64,000 bases of DNA from Heyndrickxia camelliae (GCF_002844575.1 NZ_PIQO01000002.1:124001-188000), one strand, 5' to 3'. Positions 53,934 to 63,337 are shown, numbered from the stretch's first letter. Notes: generated by a model not told the origin, from the letters alone. Made by a program: numbers and translations.

Positions 53934-54115
53934 AAAAGCACAAGCTCCTTGGTCATCGGCGTATGGATGAGTGAAATTAGCTCTGCAAATGTCACCTTCA
54001 GGGTCTTCGACTGAGATATAGGAAACACAGGGACGCAGGTCAGGAATTGATGTTGACTTATCGTAGGGAGGACACGGAGAAATCCGCTAGCCGATAGGTG
54101 TTGAAGCTAGACAAG
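53934..54115. repeat. degenerate Bacillus intergenic repeat element
   Basis: One end reads AAAAGCACAAGCTCCTTGGT and the other GTTGAAGCTAGACAAG, with CATCGGC near the left and GCCGATAG near the right as inverted inner ends. This layout matches a repeat of roughly 180 bases with ends like GCGCAAGCGCCTTGGTC and GGCGCTGGAGCTAGACA that I recall from many Bacillus intergenic regions. The body is noticeably more GC-rich than the surroundings and non-coding. It occupies the gap between the PTS IIB gene and the HAD relic. Confidence 0.6.
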
Positions 54116-54167
54116 AATAAGTAATTTGTTAGGATAAAAGTTATATACTATCTTAATATGTTAAAAA

Positions 54168-54200
54168 AGCCTGCAGACACCTGACTTGTGGCTGCAAGCT
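54168..54200 (-). terminator. terminator of the Gat-type PTS operon
   Basis: A 13-position stem (AGCCTGCAGACAC, 54168-54180, with 54188-54200) is followed on the minus strand by a T6 run, eleven bases after the IIB gene. Confidence 0.85.
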
Positions 54201-54210
54201 ACTTAAAGTT

Positions 54211-54495
54211 TTAAGAAAGAATTTGCTCTTTAATTTTTTCAAACATCTCTTCTTTTCCAATCCCTGTTAAAAGCGGAACTCCATCAATAACTTTTTCTTT
54301 AATATTATCGGGAACAAGAGTTGTAGAGACTACAATATCATAATCATTGATTCTACTCAGCTCTTCACTTATTTTCGATTGATATAGCTGAACCTGATTT
54401 TCTAGGCCATTTTCCGCTAGCCAGGTTTTCACCTTACCTGTTACAACGGTTGATGTCGCAATACCTGTTCCACACATAATTAATAGCTTTTTCAT
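54211..54495 (-). CDS. PTS sugar transporter subunit IIB (galactitol/pentitol type)
   Basis: A 94-residue IIB protein with the phospho-cysteine loop KLLIMCGTGIATSTVVTGKV. It matches the GatB/lactose-like fold. It receives phosphate from the IIA of the operon and passes it to the substrate bound by IIC. Last gene of the operon; an AAGGATGAGG site precedes the ATG, 13 bases after the aldolase gene. Confidence 0.9.
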   Translation of the reverse strand: MKKLLIMCGTGIATSTVVTGKVKTWLAENGLENQVQLYQSKISEELSRINDYDIVVSTTLVPDNIKEKVIDGVPLLTGIGKEEMFEKIKEQILS

Positions 54496-54508
54496 TTATC
54501 CTCATCCT

Positions 54509-55180
54509 TTATAATATAGTTTGGTCTTTCTTTTCTGTCTGGCCATATGATGTTCTGTAAAAATGATTGCATTGTTCAATAATCTCTTTTCTTAGAGGCA
54601 TCAAATCTGGATCATGTAATGTTGCATAGTGGGCATATTCCGCTGTTTCCTCTAAAATAACTGCTGCCTTTAATGCATGCTCGATATCTGTTCCCACTGT
54701 GAACACTCCATGATTACGTAGCAGCACAGCGGGTGAAGAGCCTATGTTATCAACAATCTGCCTTCCAATTTCCTCTTCCCCTATTGCAGCAAAATCGGAG
54801 CATGGAACATAATCTTTAAAGATATTCGCTGCTGTTGTCGTATAAGAAGGAATATTCAAGCCCCGTATAGCAAAACTAGTTGCGAAAGGCGAATGGGTAT
54901 GGACAATGCTATGAATATCATCTCGATGTCTATATACATACAAATGGCTCGCGGTATCTACGGATGGTTTTAAATGTCCTTCAACAACATTGCCGTATAA
55001 ATCTACCACAACCATATCTTCCGGTTTTAGATCGTCAAAATGAACTCCACTTGGTTTAATCACAACGTTATTGGTGTTACTATCTCGAAAGCTTACATTT
55101 CCACTCGTCCATTTTACGAGATTTAATTCTTTTAAAGACTTATTCGCATCGCAAACCAATTTTTTTATTTCTTCTAACAT
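54509..55180 (-). CDS. class II aldolase / epimerase (AraD-FucA family)
   Basis: A 223-residue zinc enzyme of the L-ribulose-5-phosphate 4-epimerase/L-fuculose-1-phosphate aldolase superfamily. Motifs: TSGNVSFRD, VIKPSGVHFDDLKPEDMVVVDL, KPSVDTASHLYVYRHRDDIHSIVHTHSPFATSFA (zinc histidines HTH) and the third ligand in LLRNHGVFTVG. The start at 55180 follows AAAGGAG; nine upstream codons cross the site. With the Gat-type PTS it should cleave or epimerise the imported sugar phosphate. The exact substrate cannot be told from sequence. Confidence 0.88.
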   Translation of the reverse strand: MLEEIKKLVCDANKSLKELNLVKWTSGNVSFRDSNTNNVVIKPSGVHFDDLKPEDMVVVDLYGNVVEGHLKPSVDTASHLYVYRHRDDIHSIVHTHSPFATSFAIRGLNIPSYTTTAANIFKDYVPCSDFAAIGEEEIGRQIVDNIGSSPAVLLRNHGVFTVGTDIEHALKAAVILEETAEYAHYATLHDPDLMPLRKEIIEQCNHFYRTSYGQTEKKDQTIL

Positions 55181-55198
55181 AGACTCTCTCCTTTCATA

Positions 55199-55282
55199 GT
55201 GGGACAAGGTACCTGTCCCCTCATCCCACTTTGGAAAAGGGAACCCGCATCGTAGTAGACAGGGGACAGGTGTTCAGTCCCA
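55199..55282. repeat. inverted repeat of the GGGACAGGT type between IIC and aldolase genes
   Basis: TGGGACAAGGTACCTGTCCCC (about 55200-55220) and the reverse complement of 55262-55282 agree at 16 of 21 positions, forming a long imperfect stem. GGGACAGGT/ACCTGTCCC elements are familiar REP-like repeats of Bacillaceae. Here the element sits inside an operon and could adjust relative expression of the two flanking genes. Confidence 0.65.
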
Positions 55283-55283
55283 A

Positions 55284-56642
55284 TCACATTTTTGCGCTGT
55301 TGTTATTTTCTAGCTTTTCTGCACGTTTTGGCTTGATTTTGTTCATGTAGACAAGTCCTCCGACGGCTATAACGCCAATAACGGTAATTCCTAACCAACT
55401 AATCACTTTTGCCAATCCAACAAAGATGAATGTTGTCCATACAGCGCCATCTACTAGTGCAGAAATGCTAGTGTTTCCACCCATGTCGAATTTAGCAGCA
55501 AGTGCTGATTGGGTAATAAGTGGTGCTGCCCAGGAAGCAATTAATAAACCAACGGCCATGTATATAGTTCCTGCAACTACGGTTCGAATAATATTTCCTC
55601 TAAACACTGGTGTCATTAAGCAAACTAGAAAAGGAATCGTTGCTAAATCTCCAAACGGCAAGACTTTATTACCTGGTAAAATAACCGCTAAAAACAGCGT
55701 AATAGGAACAATAATTAATGAAGCGGATAAGACGGCTGGATGCCCAACGGACAAAGCGCTGTCCATCCCAATATACAAGTCACGTCCAGGCATTTTCTTC
55801 CTTACAAACTCGCTGGCAGCCTCAGAGATTTGTGAAAGCCCTTCCATAAGTAGGGACACCATTCTAGGCATTAGCATCATAACAGCACCTGTTTGAACAG
55901 CTAACTGTAGAACTTCCTTTACATTGTAACCTGCTAATATTCCAATCACGATACCAATTAAAACACCCATGACAGTAGAATCACCGAATATTCCGATTCT
56001 TTTTTGGATTGTTTCAGGATTTGCTTCTAATTTATTAAATCCTGGAATTCGATCAAAAAGCCAATTCAAAGGCTTTGCTACAAGATAGGATGGTGCAGAT
56101 GCGCCATGCGGGAAGGTGATGTTTTTGAATCCATAAAACTTACTAATATCCTTTGCAATTAAATCACCAAGGAAGAAAATCACAATTAAGTGTACTGCAA
56201 TTGTATATAGTCCTAATGCAAAGTTACCTGTTAATGCGTATACCAGTGAACCAGTAAAAGCACAATGCCAATAATCCCAAATATCAACATCCAACGTTCT
56301 TGTGAGGCCAGTTATTAGAAGAACGACGTTAATTCCTATTCCTAGTGGAATCGCTAAGCTTCCTAATGCAGTACCATACGATATCGCAGCCGCTGCTGGC
56401 CACCCAACATCGATGGAACCGAGTTTAAATCCAAAATGATCCACCATTGCCTTTGCTGCTGGCCCTAAACTGCTTGTTAATAACCCGATAACAAGGTTTA
56501 AGCCCACAAACCCAATTCCTACCGTTAATCCCGCTTTAAAGGCTTTACTGGGTTTCGTCCCTATTATAATTCCAAAGATGAACAATAAGATTGGCAGCAT
56601 AACACTTGCTCCAAGATCAACAAACCATTGTATAACCGACAT
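55284..56642 (-). CDS. PTS sugar transporter subunit IIC, galactitol (GatC) type
   Basis: A 452-residue permease with about ten to twelve hydrophobic segments. It begins MSVIQWFVDLGASVMLPILLFIFG and carries GatC-like motifs: GLTVGIGFVGLNLVIGLL, PLGIGINVVLLITGLTRTLDVDIWDYWH, FPHGASAPSYLVAKPLNWL and GRDLYIGMDSALSVGHPAV. It binds and moves the polyol or sugar while IIB phosphorylates it. The start at 56642 follows AGGAGGGG; nine extra codons upstream are discarded. Polyols, pentoses or related sugars are typical for this class. Confidence 0.9.
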   Translation of the reverse strand: MSVIQWFVDLGASVMLPILLFIFGIIIGTKPSKAFKAGLTVGIGFVGLNLVIGLLTSSLGPAAKAMVDHFGFKLGSIDVGWPAAAAISYGTALGSLAIPLGIGINVVLLITGLTRTLDVDIWDYWHCAFTGSLVYALTGNFALGLYTIAVHLIVIFFLGDLIAKDISKFYGFKNITFPHGASAPSYLVAKPLNWLFDRIPGFNKLEANPETIQKRIGIFGDSTVMGVLIGIVIGILAGYNVKEVLQLAVQTGAVMMLMPRMVSLLMEGLSQISEAASEFVRKKMPGRDLYIGMDSALSVGHPAVLSASLIIVPITLFLAVILPGNKVLPFGDLATIPFLVCLMTPVFRGNIIRTVVAGTIYMAVGLLIASWAAPLITQSALAAKFDMGGNTSISALVDGAVWTTFIFVGLAKVISWLGITVIGVIAVGGLVYMNKIKPKRAEKLENNNSAKM

Positions 56643-56777
56643 TTCTTCCCCTCCTAATTTTTCATTCACTTTTTATAAAGGTATAATTGAAATTATTGCT
56701 AAATCAAAATCCTGTAACCCGAAAAGAGATGCAAGTTACAAGTTTCGATTCAATCGAGTACTAATCAGATTAACTCT

Positions 56778-57233
56778 TTAAGCAAGCCCTACCTGATTTA
56801 ATAAAACTTCGAAATCCTCTTGTGTTTTACATTGTGTAAACCCAATAAGCATGGTTTCATTTTGGAAAACATCCATTAATTTTTGCAGCATATTTATTTG
56901 GTCTTCTGCTTTTTTTAAAGCAAGCATAAATACCAAGGAAACTTCTACATCACTATCCTGATTACCCATTTGTTTAAACTTTACAGGTGTTTTTAAAGAC
57001 GCAAATGCAATTTGCGGCACTTTTACTTTATCAGCATCTGTATGAGGAATCGCAATTCCATACGGAACGACGGAAAGACCTGTTGGGAAGACCTCTTCCC
57101 TATCCAAAATTCCTTTATAAAACGTTGGTTCTACAAGTTGAGCCTCATATAATTTGTCTGCCATTTTTTTTAATACTTCTTCCCGAGTACTCACTTCTAG
57201 ATTAAAAAAGGTTATTTTTTTATTGAAAAACAT
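56778..57233 (-). CDS. PTS sugar transporter subunit IIA (fructose/mannitol-galactitol type)
   Basis: A 151-residue IIA domain protein. It begins MFFNKKITFFNLEVSTREEVLKKMADKLYE; the phospho-histidine lies in VVPYGIAIPHTDADKV. It transfers phosphate from HPr to the IIB protein. The ATG at 57233 follows AGGAGGAATAAA. It starts about ten bases after the stop of the PRD activator and is followed by a 135-base gap before IIC. Confidence 0.9.
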   Translation of the reverse strand: MFFNKKITFFNLEVSTREEVLKKMADKLYEAQLVEPTFYKGILDREEVFPTGLSVVPYGIAIPHTDADKVKVPQIAFASLKTPVKFKQMGNQDSDVEVSLVFMLALKKAEDQINMLQKLMDVFQNETMLIGFTQCKTQEDFEVLLNQVGLA

Positions 57234-57243
57234 TTTATTCCTC

Positions 57244-59292
57244 CTAGCTTGCTCCATTTATCATCAACCAAGCCTCGGACACATTCTGTGATTCTAGTAT
57301 TCTTGAAATTCTTTCCTCATCTTCCGCAAGCTTTACTAGTTGAGAAAGTGCCTTCAAGTGCCGATTTTGATTATAAATTGCCAGCGGCGTGATAATAGAT
57401 ACCTTATGTCCGTTTTTAAAAGAGATAGGTTCCTTTAAAATTAACATAGCGAATGCATCTGCCATTACTCCTTTTTCAGGAGCAGCATGGGGAATGGCCA
57501 TCCATTTTCCTAAAAAGCTGTAGAGGTGATGATGATCATTTTCTTCTATCAAAGTCTTTACATATGATGGTTTAACAATATTGCTTTCAATTAGCGGCTG
57601 ACATGCAATACTAATTCCTTCCTGCCAGTCTTTTACTTTGTCTCGTAATTGAATAAATTCACTTGGCAAAAATTGTCTTAAATCATGATTTATATTTCTA
57701 TTTAAATCCTTCCTCTCTCTCTTTTGGCTAACTCGAAACAACCTAGACAGAGAAGTTAATAAAGCAATCTCATCGGTTACAATAGCATGTTCTTTTATAG
57801 TTTCTATTACTTTATTGACATTGATGTTGTTAAAACTTTGTTTATCTATCTTATTGATAACCTGCTTTCTTAAAACTTCCTTTTCAGATGCAGTCATTAA
57901 TGGGTTTACTAAATATACTGGTTTTTCTGTTTGAACAGGAATAGTACTAAACACAATATCATATTCTTGTCCGTAACTTTGAAATTGCCGTAAAGAAAGA
58001 CTGTCCGCGATATAAAACTCTGGAAATAACTCGTTTAGAGTATGAATCATAATTTTCGAGATGGTTAGCCCATTCGTACACACTACCAATGCTCGTTTCT
58101 TTTTGTTCAATTGCTCCCCTTGTTTTATGAGTTGTCCCGCAATAAACATTGTAATGAAGGCAATTTCACTTGGAGGCAATTTCTCTCCTATTAATTCCTC
58201 AATAGGATGGATAGAGGCCTTCACCATTTCATTTAAATCTCGATACTCCTCTAATATTTTTTGAGGAAAGTGATTCTTTAGAGTCAAGTGATACTTGATT
58301 CTGTAATAAGCTGGGCGCATATGAACCATCAACTTTTCCACGATTTCTTCTTTGTCCGCAATGAAAATGCACGATTTTAATTCAAAATGATCAATTGCCT
58401 GTATGATTGCTGCTCGCAAATTTTTAATTCTTTCATCGGTTAAAAGATCTGCAGATCGTACATTGGACGTTAAAAGTTGAAGTGTTAACCAAATTCTTTC
58501 TGTAAAAGGCAAATCTTTATCTTCTTTTAGTAGCATCTCTGTTGCAGCATATTCTTCGGTATCTTCAAGTTCCTCCAGATGAATATTAAACTGAGCTTGC
58601 AAAAGCTTTCCTTGTTCAATTCTTTGGAAAATAAGTTCAAAAATATAAGGAAGACTTTCGTAGCTTTCGTCAGTTAAGTGAATATTCAGTAATTTTTCTA
58701 TAGACCTTATTTTTTCTCTCATTACACTGATATCTAATTGCAATATTTTTTCGAAGTACTTATACCCCTTGTAAAAGTTCAATACTGATTTGACAACTTC
58801 CACTAATAGCCTCCGAATTTGCAATTCATCTCCTACGATATCGTAACCATCTTGGCGTGAATACACGATAGAGAGTGAATATTTGTTTACAAATCCCTCC
58901 GCTTCTTTAATATCCCTTATACCAGTATTTCTGCTTACATTTAATAGCTGAATAATATGAAAGAGAGAGACCGATTCTTTTTTGCCTAATAAATATAAAA
59001 TAATTAAAATCGCTCTTTCTTTTTCCGTTGGTAAGTATTCCTCTACGGAATATGTCTCGCTTTCTCCATCAGAAAAATGCTCAAAAACCTTTTTATCGAT
59101 AATAAAGTATCCATTTTTACTCTTCGTAATCGGACTAAGTTGATTGGTTACTAACCACTGATTCACTTTTTCTATTGAATAAGTAATTTGTCTTCTGCTT
59201 AGATGAAATTTATTTTCCAGTTCCTTATTTTTTATTTGAGGATTTCTAATCAATTCATGCAATAAATTGACACATCTATCATCAAGGAACAT
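57244..59292 (-). CDS. PRD-containing transcriptional activator (MtlR/GatR-like)
   Basis: A 682-residue PTS-controlled activator. An N-terminal HTH (LHELIRNPQIKNKELENKFHLSRRQITYSIEKVNQWL) and a second HTH region (LFHIIQLLNVSRNTGIRDIKEAEGFV) come first. Two PTS regulation domains with conserved histidines follow between about 190 and 400 (for example MLVHMRPAYYRIKYHL as MVHMRPAYYRI). Then come a IIB-like domain with ALVVCTNGLTISKIMIHTL near 400-490 and a C-terminal IIA-like domain with WMAIPHAAPEKGVM. Phosphorylation by HPr and the PTS proteins sets its activity. It is the first gene of the operon it presumably activates, under a cre site. Confidence 0.92.
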   Translation of the reverse strand: MFLDDRCVNLLHELIRNPQIKNKELENKFHLSRRQITYSIEKVNQWLVTNQLSPITKSKNGYFIIDKKVFEHFSDGESETYSVEEYLPTEKERAILIILYLLGKKESVSLFHIIQLLNVSRNTGIRDIKEAEGFVNKYSLSIVYSRQDGYDIVGDELQIRRLLVEVVKSVLNFYKGYKYFEKILQLDISVMREKIRSIEKLLNIHLTDESYESLPYIFELIFQRIEQGKLLQAQFNIHLEELEDTEEYAATEMLLKEDKDLPFTERIWLTLQLLTSNVRSADLLTDERIKNLRAAIIQAIDHFELKSCIFIADKEEIVEKLMVHMRPAYYRIKYHLTLKNHFPQKILEEYRDLNEMVKASIHPIEELIGEKLPPSEIAFITMFIAGQLIKQGEQLNKKKRALVVCTNGLTISKIMIHTLNELFPEFYIADSLSLRQFQSYGQEYDIVFSTIPVQTEKPVYLVNPLMTASEKEVLRKQVINKIDKQSFNNINVNKVIETIKEHAIVTDEIALLTSLSRLFRVSQKRERKDLNRNINHDLRQFLPSEFIQLRDKVKDWQEGISIACQPLIESNIVKPSYVKTLIEENDHHHLYSFLGKWMAIPHAAPEKGVMADAFAMLILKEPISFKNGHKVSIITPLAIYNQNRHLKALSQLVKLAEDEERISRILESQNVSEAWLMINGAS

Positions 59293-59340
59293 CCTTTAAA
59301 CCTCCTTATAATTTGATTATAGTGGGTATTCCGAATATTT

Positions 59341-59354
59341 TGTAACCGTTTTCA
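59341..59354. promoter_or_regulatory. perfect cre site upstream of the PRD activator
   Basis: TGTAACCGTTTTCA fits the CcpA operator TGWAANCGNTNWCA at every position on both strands. It lies about 50 bases before the activator start codon, in the expected range for catabolite repression of the PTS operon. Confidence 0.8.
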
Positions 59355-59467
59355 TCACAACTTTTTTCCTATAGCATTACGTACTTTTGTTCAAGATTGT
59401 ACTGTATAATTTTTCCGTAATAGATTAGGAATTTATAAGCCTTAATAGTTGTTGAGGTTATAAAAAT

Positions 59468-59500
59468 AGTGCTAGAACATTTTTGAGGTGCTCTAGCACT
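59468..59500 (-). terminator. terminator of the aco-type operon
   Basis: A 9-bp stem (AGTGCTAGA, 59468-59476, with 59492-59500) is followed on the minus strand by ATTTTT. It lies ten bases after the dihydrolipoyl dehydrogenase gene. Confidence 0.85.
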
Positions 59501-59510
59501 TGAAAGAATA

Positions 59511-60908
59511 TCAATTATGGAAAGCTTTTTCTTTTTGGTTATTTTTCACCATCAACGCCGCCTCAAAAAATGCCTCCGAAACCGTTGGATGAGGATGAAT
59601 CATTTTTGCTACTTCATCAACGGTGCCTTCTAAAAACATAAAGGCAGATGCTTCCGAAATTATTTCCGTTACATGCGGGCCAACCATGGTCACCCCGATG
59701 ATTTCTCCATATTTTTCGTCATAGACAATTTTAGTGAACCCTTCTGTTTCACCTAGGGCTAATGCTTTTCCACTTCCTGAGAGGTCAAATTTTTCAGTAC
59801 GAACGGTCAAGCCTATTTGAAGGGCCTCTGCTTCTGTCATGCCAACACTAGCGATTTCGGGTAACGTATAAATGCATCTTGGTACTACCTTGTAATCAAT
59901 CAGGTCTGCTTTTCCAGAGGCATTGTTAGCTGCCACAATCCCTTCCGCACTAGCGACATGTGCAAGCTGGTACCCTCCGACAACGTCTCCTACCGCATAT
60001 ACATTTGGCAAATTTGTTTCCATTTTTTTGTTTACTTTAATGAAAGGTCCATTCATTTGTAGAGATTGATTTGCAACTGCAGATAGGTTCGGTCTTCGTC
60101 CAACACTAATCAGTAAGGATTCCGTTTCGACAGTGAGTTCCTTTCCCAACTTATCTGTGCAAACAATAGATTTTAGGTCTCCTGCTTTTTTTACCTTTTC
60201 TACCTTTGTGCTTACGAAGATTTGAACACCTTTTTTCTTTAAGACTTTTTCAAGAAGTTTAGATGCCTCTAAGTCCTCACCAGGTACTAATCTATCGGAC
60301 ATTTCGATGACCGTAACTTTTGATTTTAAACTAGCAAAGATGCAGGCAAATTCTACCCCTATTACTCCGCCTCCGATAATCGTAATCGATTCCGGAATAT
60401 GCGGAAGTTCGAAAATCGTATCACTTGTATCAAAATGAACATCGTTTAATCCTGGAATAGGAGGAACGACTGGAGTGGATCCAGTTGCAATAATTATTTT
60501 TTCTGCATGAATAACTTCATCCTTTTCCTCTTGTAAAATTTTAATTTGGTTGTTGTCCTCCAACATTCCAAATCCTTCAAATACATCTACCTGTCCCTTT
60601 TTCATTAAAAAGGCAATCCCATTACGCAGTCGTTGAATTACATCATCTTTCCGTTTTTTCATCTTTTGCAATGAGAAGGTGAGAGTACCTGTTTCGATGC
60701 CCCAATTATTCGCTTTTTCGATGGATTCGATGATTTCTGCGTGTTTTAATAATGTCTTAGAAGGAATGCAGCCACGATTCAGGCATGTTCCTCCTAAAAA
60801 GTCGGATTCGATAATCGCTACCTTTTTACCGTTCTCGGCGGCTTGGAAGGCTGCAATATAGCCCCCAGGTCCTCCTCCGATTACTGCAATATCATATGTC
60901 TTGTTCAT
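59511..60908 (-). CDS. acoL: dihydrolipoyl dehydrogenase (E3)
   Basis: A 465-residue FAD disulfide oxidoreductase. Motifs: the N-terminal FAD site YDIAVIGGGPGGYIAAFQAAENG, the redox disulfide GGTCLNRGCIPSK, the NAD site TIIGGGVIGVEFACIFASL, the second FAD motif NVYAVGDVVGGYQLAHVA, and the C-terminal HPHPTVSEAFFEAAL with the catalytic His-Glu pair. It reoxidises the lipoyl group of E2. Last gene of the operon, about 100 bases after the E2 gene. Whether the complex is for acetoin or another 2-oxo substrate is inferred from E1 and E2. Confidence 0.92.
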   Translation of the reverse strand: MNKTYDIAVIGGGPGGYIAAFQAAENGKKVAIIESDFLGGTCLNRGCIPSKTLLKHAEIIESIEKANNWGIETGTLTFSLQKMKKRKDDVIQRLRNGIAFLMKKGQVDVFEGFGMLEDNNQIKILQEEKDEVIHAEKIIIATGSTPVVPPIPGLNDVHFDTSDTIFELPHIPESITIIGGGVIGVEFACIFASLKSKVTVIEMSDRLVPGEDLEASKLLEKVLKKKGVQIFVSTKVEKVKKAGDLKSIVCTDKLGKELTVETESLLISVGRRPNLSAVANQSLQMNGPFIKVNKKMETNLPNVYAVGDVVGGYQLAHVASAEGIVAANNASGKADLIDYKVVPRCIYTLPEIASVGMTEAEALQIGLTVRTEKFDLSGSGKALALGETEGFTKIVYDEKYGEIIGVTMVGPHVTEIISEASAFMFLEGTVDEVAKMIHPHPTVSEAFFEAALMVKNNQKEKAFHN

Positions 60909-61005
60909 TTTGCCACCTCTTATTCAAGCAACTATAGTTAACAACTAGCAAACTTTAACTCGTTCGATTACCGGGGATCACAAAAAGAATAAATTACTGT
61001 TTCTT

Positions 61006-62340
61006 CTATACTAGTAATTCAAATGGATTCTCCAGTACATGTTTGAGCTCAGTTAAAAATGCTGCAGCAGGTGCACCGTCAATGACCCGATGATCAAAGG
61101 ATAGACTGACCGTCATCATTGGGCGAATCTCGATAGATTGATTAATAACTACCGGTTTATCTTGGATTCTGCCCACACCAAGAATCGCTGTTTCTGGCAG
61201 GTTAATAATTGGTGTGAACGCATCAATTGCGTACATTCCTAAATTACTGATAGTGAAAGTCGAACCCTTCATCTGCTGAGGCTGTAATGTGGAATCGCGT
61301 GCCTGTTTGCCAATTTCTTTTGCTTCTCTTGTAATGGCTGCAAGTCCTTTTGTATTCACATTTTTTAGGACAGGAACTAGTAATCCATCGTCGACTGCTA
61401 CAGCCAAGCCAATATTAATCTCTTCGTTATAAACGATTTCATCACTAATCAAGGATGCATTTACAGAAGCATGTCTGGAAAGAACAACTCCTACTGCTTT
61501 CACGATCACTTCTGTAAAAGATAAACGGTAGCCTGTTTGTTTTTCGATGATTGGCAACAACTGTGCCCGGAGTTCTTTCACCTTGGACATATCAATTTCG
61601 CTTGTTAGGGTAACATGTGGAGCAGTGTTAACACTTTGCTGCATGCGTTCCCCAATTACTCTGCGCATACCGGAAAGTCTTTTGCGTTTCACAGGTGCTG
61701 ACGTATCCTGTCTATGGCTCGTAATTGCTTGAGCTACATCTTCCTTTACAATTTTTCCATTCACACCTGATCCTTGAAGCGAAGCGATATCCACCTGATT
61801 GGAATCGGCTATTTTCTTAGCTAGCGGTGTAATTTTTACTTCATTCTCGTGATGTAAAAGGAATTGCAAGACATCTCTTTCTTGAATTCTGCCATTTGGT
61901 CCGCTTCCGGATACAAGAGCAAGTTCCATCTGATTTTCTCTTGCCACCCGTCTTGCAGCAGGCGTAGCCCGGACTTTCTCAGTAGAAGAATAAACGTGTT
62001 CATTTGTATCTGTCTCTATTGACGTTTCTTGTTGGACAGCACTGACCGATTCCTGCGAATCACCTGATGAGATTCCCGGAGATTCATTGGGAACTTGTTC
62101 ATTTTTTTCCCCAATATAACCGATAATTTGGTTCACCGGAATTTCATCATCCACTTCAAAGTATTTTTTTAATAGAAAACCATCCTCATATGACTCTACT
62201 TCAATATTGATTTTATCTGTCATGATTTCAAAAAGCGGATCTCCCATTGAAACGGGATCTCCCTCTTCTTTAAACCATTGAAGGAGGGTTCCTACTTCCA
62301 TCGTACTGCTAAGCTTCGGCATGAAGATTTCTTTTGCCAT
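61006..62340 (-). CDS. acoC: E2 acyltransferase of a 2-oxo acid/acetoin dehydrogenase complex
   Basis: A 444-residue dihydrolipoamide acyltransferase. It has one lipoyl domain (residues 1-80, lipoyl-Lys in IMTDKINIEVES). An acidic linker is followed by two peripheral subunit-binding domains (RATPAARRVARENQME to RIQERDV, and ITPLAKKIADSNQVD to KIVKEDV). The catalytic domain occupies about 215-444, with SFDHRVIDGAPAAAFL near the C-terminus. Two tandem subunit-binding domains are unusual; one is typical. In acetoin dehydrogenase the enzyme forms acetyl-CoA from acetoin. GGGAGG precedes the ATG. Confidence 0.9.
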   Translation of the reverse strand: MAKEIFMPKLSSTMEVGTLLQWFKEEGDPVSMGDPLFEIMTDKINIEVESYEDGFLLKKYFEVDDEIPVNQIIGYIGEKNEQVPNESPGISSGDSQESVSAVQQETSIETDTNEHVYSSTEKVRATPAARRVARENQMELALVSGSGPNGRIQERDVLQFLLHHENEVKITPLAKKIADSNQVDIASLQGSGVNGKIVKEDVAQAITSHRQDTSAPVKRKRLSGMRRVIGERMQQSVNTAPHVTLTSEIDMSKVKELRAQLLPIIEKQTGYRLSFTEVIVKAVGVVLSRHASVNASLISDEIVYNEEINIGLAVAVDDGLLVPVLKNVNTKGLAAITREAKEIGKQARDSTLQPQQMKGSTFTISNLGMYAIDAFTPIINLPETAILGVGRIQDKPVVINQSIEIRPMMTVSLSFDHRVIDGAPAAAFLTELKHVLENPFELLV

Positions 62341-62353
62341 ACTAGTCCCTCCC

Positions 62354-63337
62354 TTATTTAAACTGAACCGTTTCTTTGACTGCTGCTATAATATCTGCCA
62401 CTTGAGGTACTGCTGCCTTTTCTAAGTTCGGATTATATGGAATTGGGATAGGCAGCCCGCCAAGGCGTTTGATTGGTGCATCCAAATAATCAAATGCTTC
62501 GCTTTCTGCAATAACACTGGCGATTTCACCGCCAAATCCGCCTCTCTTTACCGCTTCATGTACAACTATTACGCGTCCAGTCTTTTTCACAGATTCGATA
62601 ATGGTTTCTTCATCAAGTGGGACAAGAGTTCGCGGATCAACTATCTCAATATCGATTCCCTCTTTTTCTAAAACCTCGGCCGCTTCTAAGGCTTTATGAA
62701 CCATGATAGAAGTAGCAACAATCGTTACATCCTTCCCTTTTCTCTTAATATCAGCCTTTCCTAATGGAATCGAATATTGTTCTTCTGGTACATACCCTTT
62801 TGTTTTATATAGAAGCTTATGTTCGTAAAAGATTACCGGGTTATCATCATCCATAGCTGCTTTTAACAATCCTTTTGCATCATAAGCAGTAGAAGGTTGA
62901 ACGACCTTTAATCCAGGAATATGAGCTACCCATGCTTCTAAGCTTTGGGAATGCTGAGCTGCAGCACCCGTTCCGGAACCTGCAGGAGTTCTAAGCACCA
63001 TTGGAACCTTTCCTTTTCCCCCATACATATAACGTAGCTTCGCTGCTTGGTTTACTAGATTATCCATTGCAATCGTGATGAAATCAGAAAATTGAAGTTC
63101 CAGGATTGGTCTCATACCTGTTAGCGCTGCACCTACTGCTCCCCCGGCTATCGCTGCTTCGGAGATTGGTGTATTCCGTACGCGTTCGGGACCAAATTCT
63201 TCAATCATGCCGCGGGTTACACCAAATGCTCCTCCATAGACACCGATATCTTCTCCTAGAAGGAAAACATCCTCGTTCTTTCTCATTTCCTGGCTCATCG
63301 CTTCTCTTACTGATTCTAAATAGCTGATTTCTCTCAT
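62354..63337 (-). CDS. acoB: E1 beta subunit of acetoin/2-oxo acid dehydrogenase
   Basis: A 327-residue transketolase-like subunit. Motifs: [77 protein letters not shown] and the C-terminal [14 protein letters not shown]. It forms the heterotetramer with E1 alpha and completes the thiamine diphosphate site. A 15-base gap with AAGGAGG separates it from E1 alpha. Closest in look to AcoB and PdhB; acetoin is favoured by the two-subunit E1 plus E2 and E3 in one compact operon. Confidence 0.9.
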   Translation of the reverse strand: MREISYLESVREAMSQEMRKNEDVFLLGEDIGVYGGAFGVTRGMIEEFGPERVRNTPISEAAIAGGAVGAALTGMRPILELQFSDFITIAMDNLVNQAAKLRYMYGGKGKVPMVLRTPAGSGTGAAAQHSQSLEAWVAHIPGLKVVQPSTAYDAKGLLKAAMDDDNPVIFYEHKLLYKTKGYVPEEQYSIPLGKADIKRKGKDVTIVATSIMVHKALEAAEVLEKEGIDIEIVDPRTLVPLDEETIIESVKKTGRVIVVHEAVKRGGFGGEIASVIAESEAFDYLDAPIKRLGGLPIPIPYNPNLEKAAVPQVADIIAAVKETVQFK

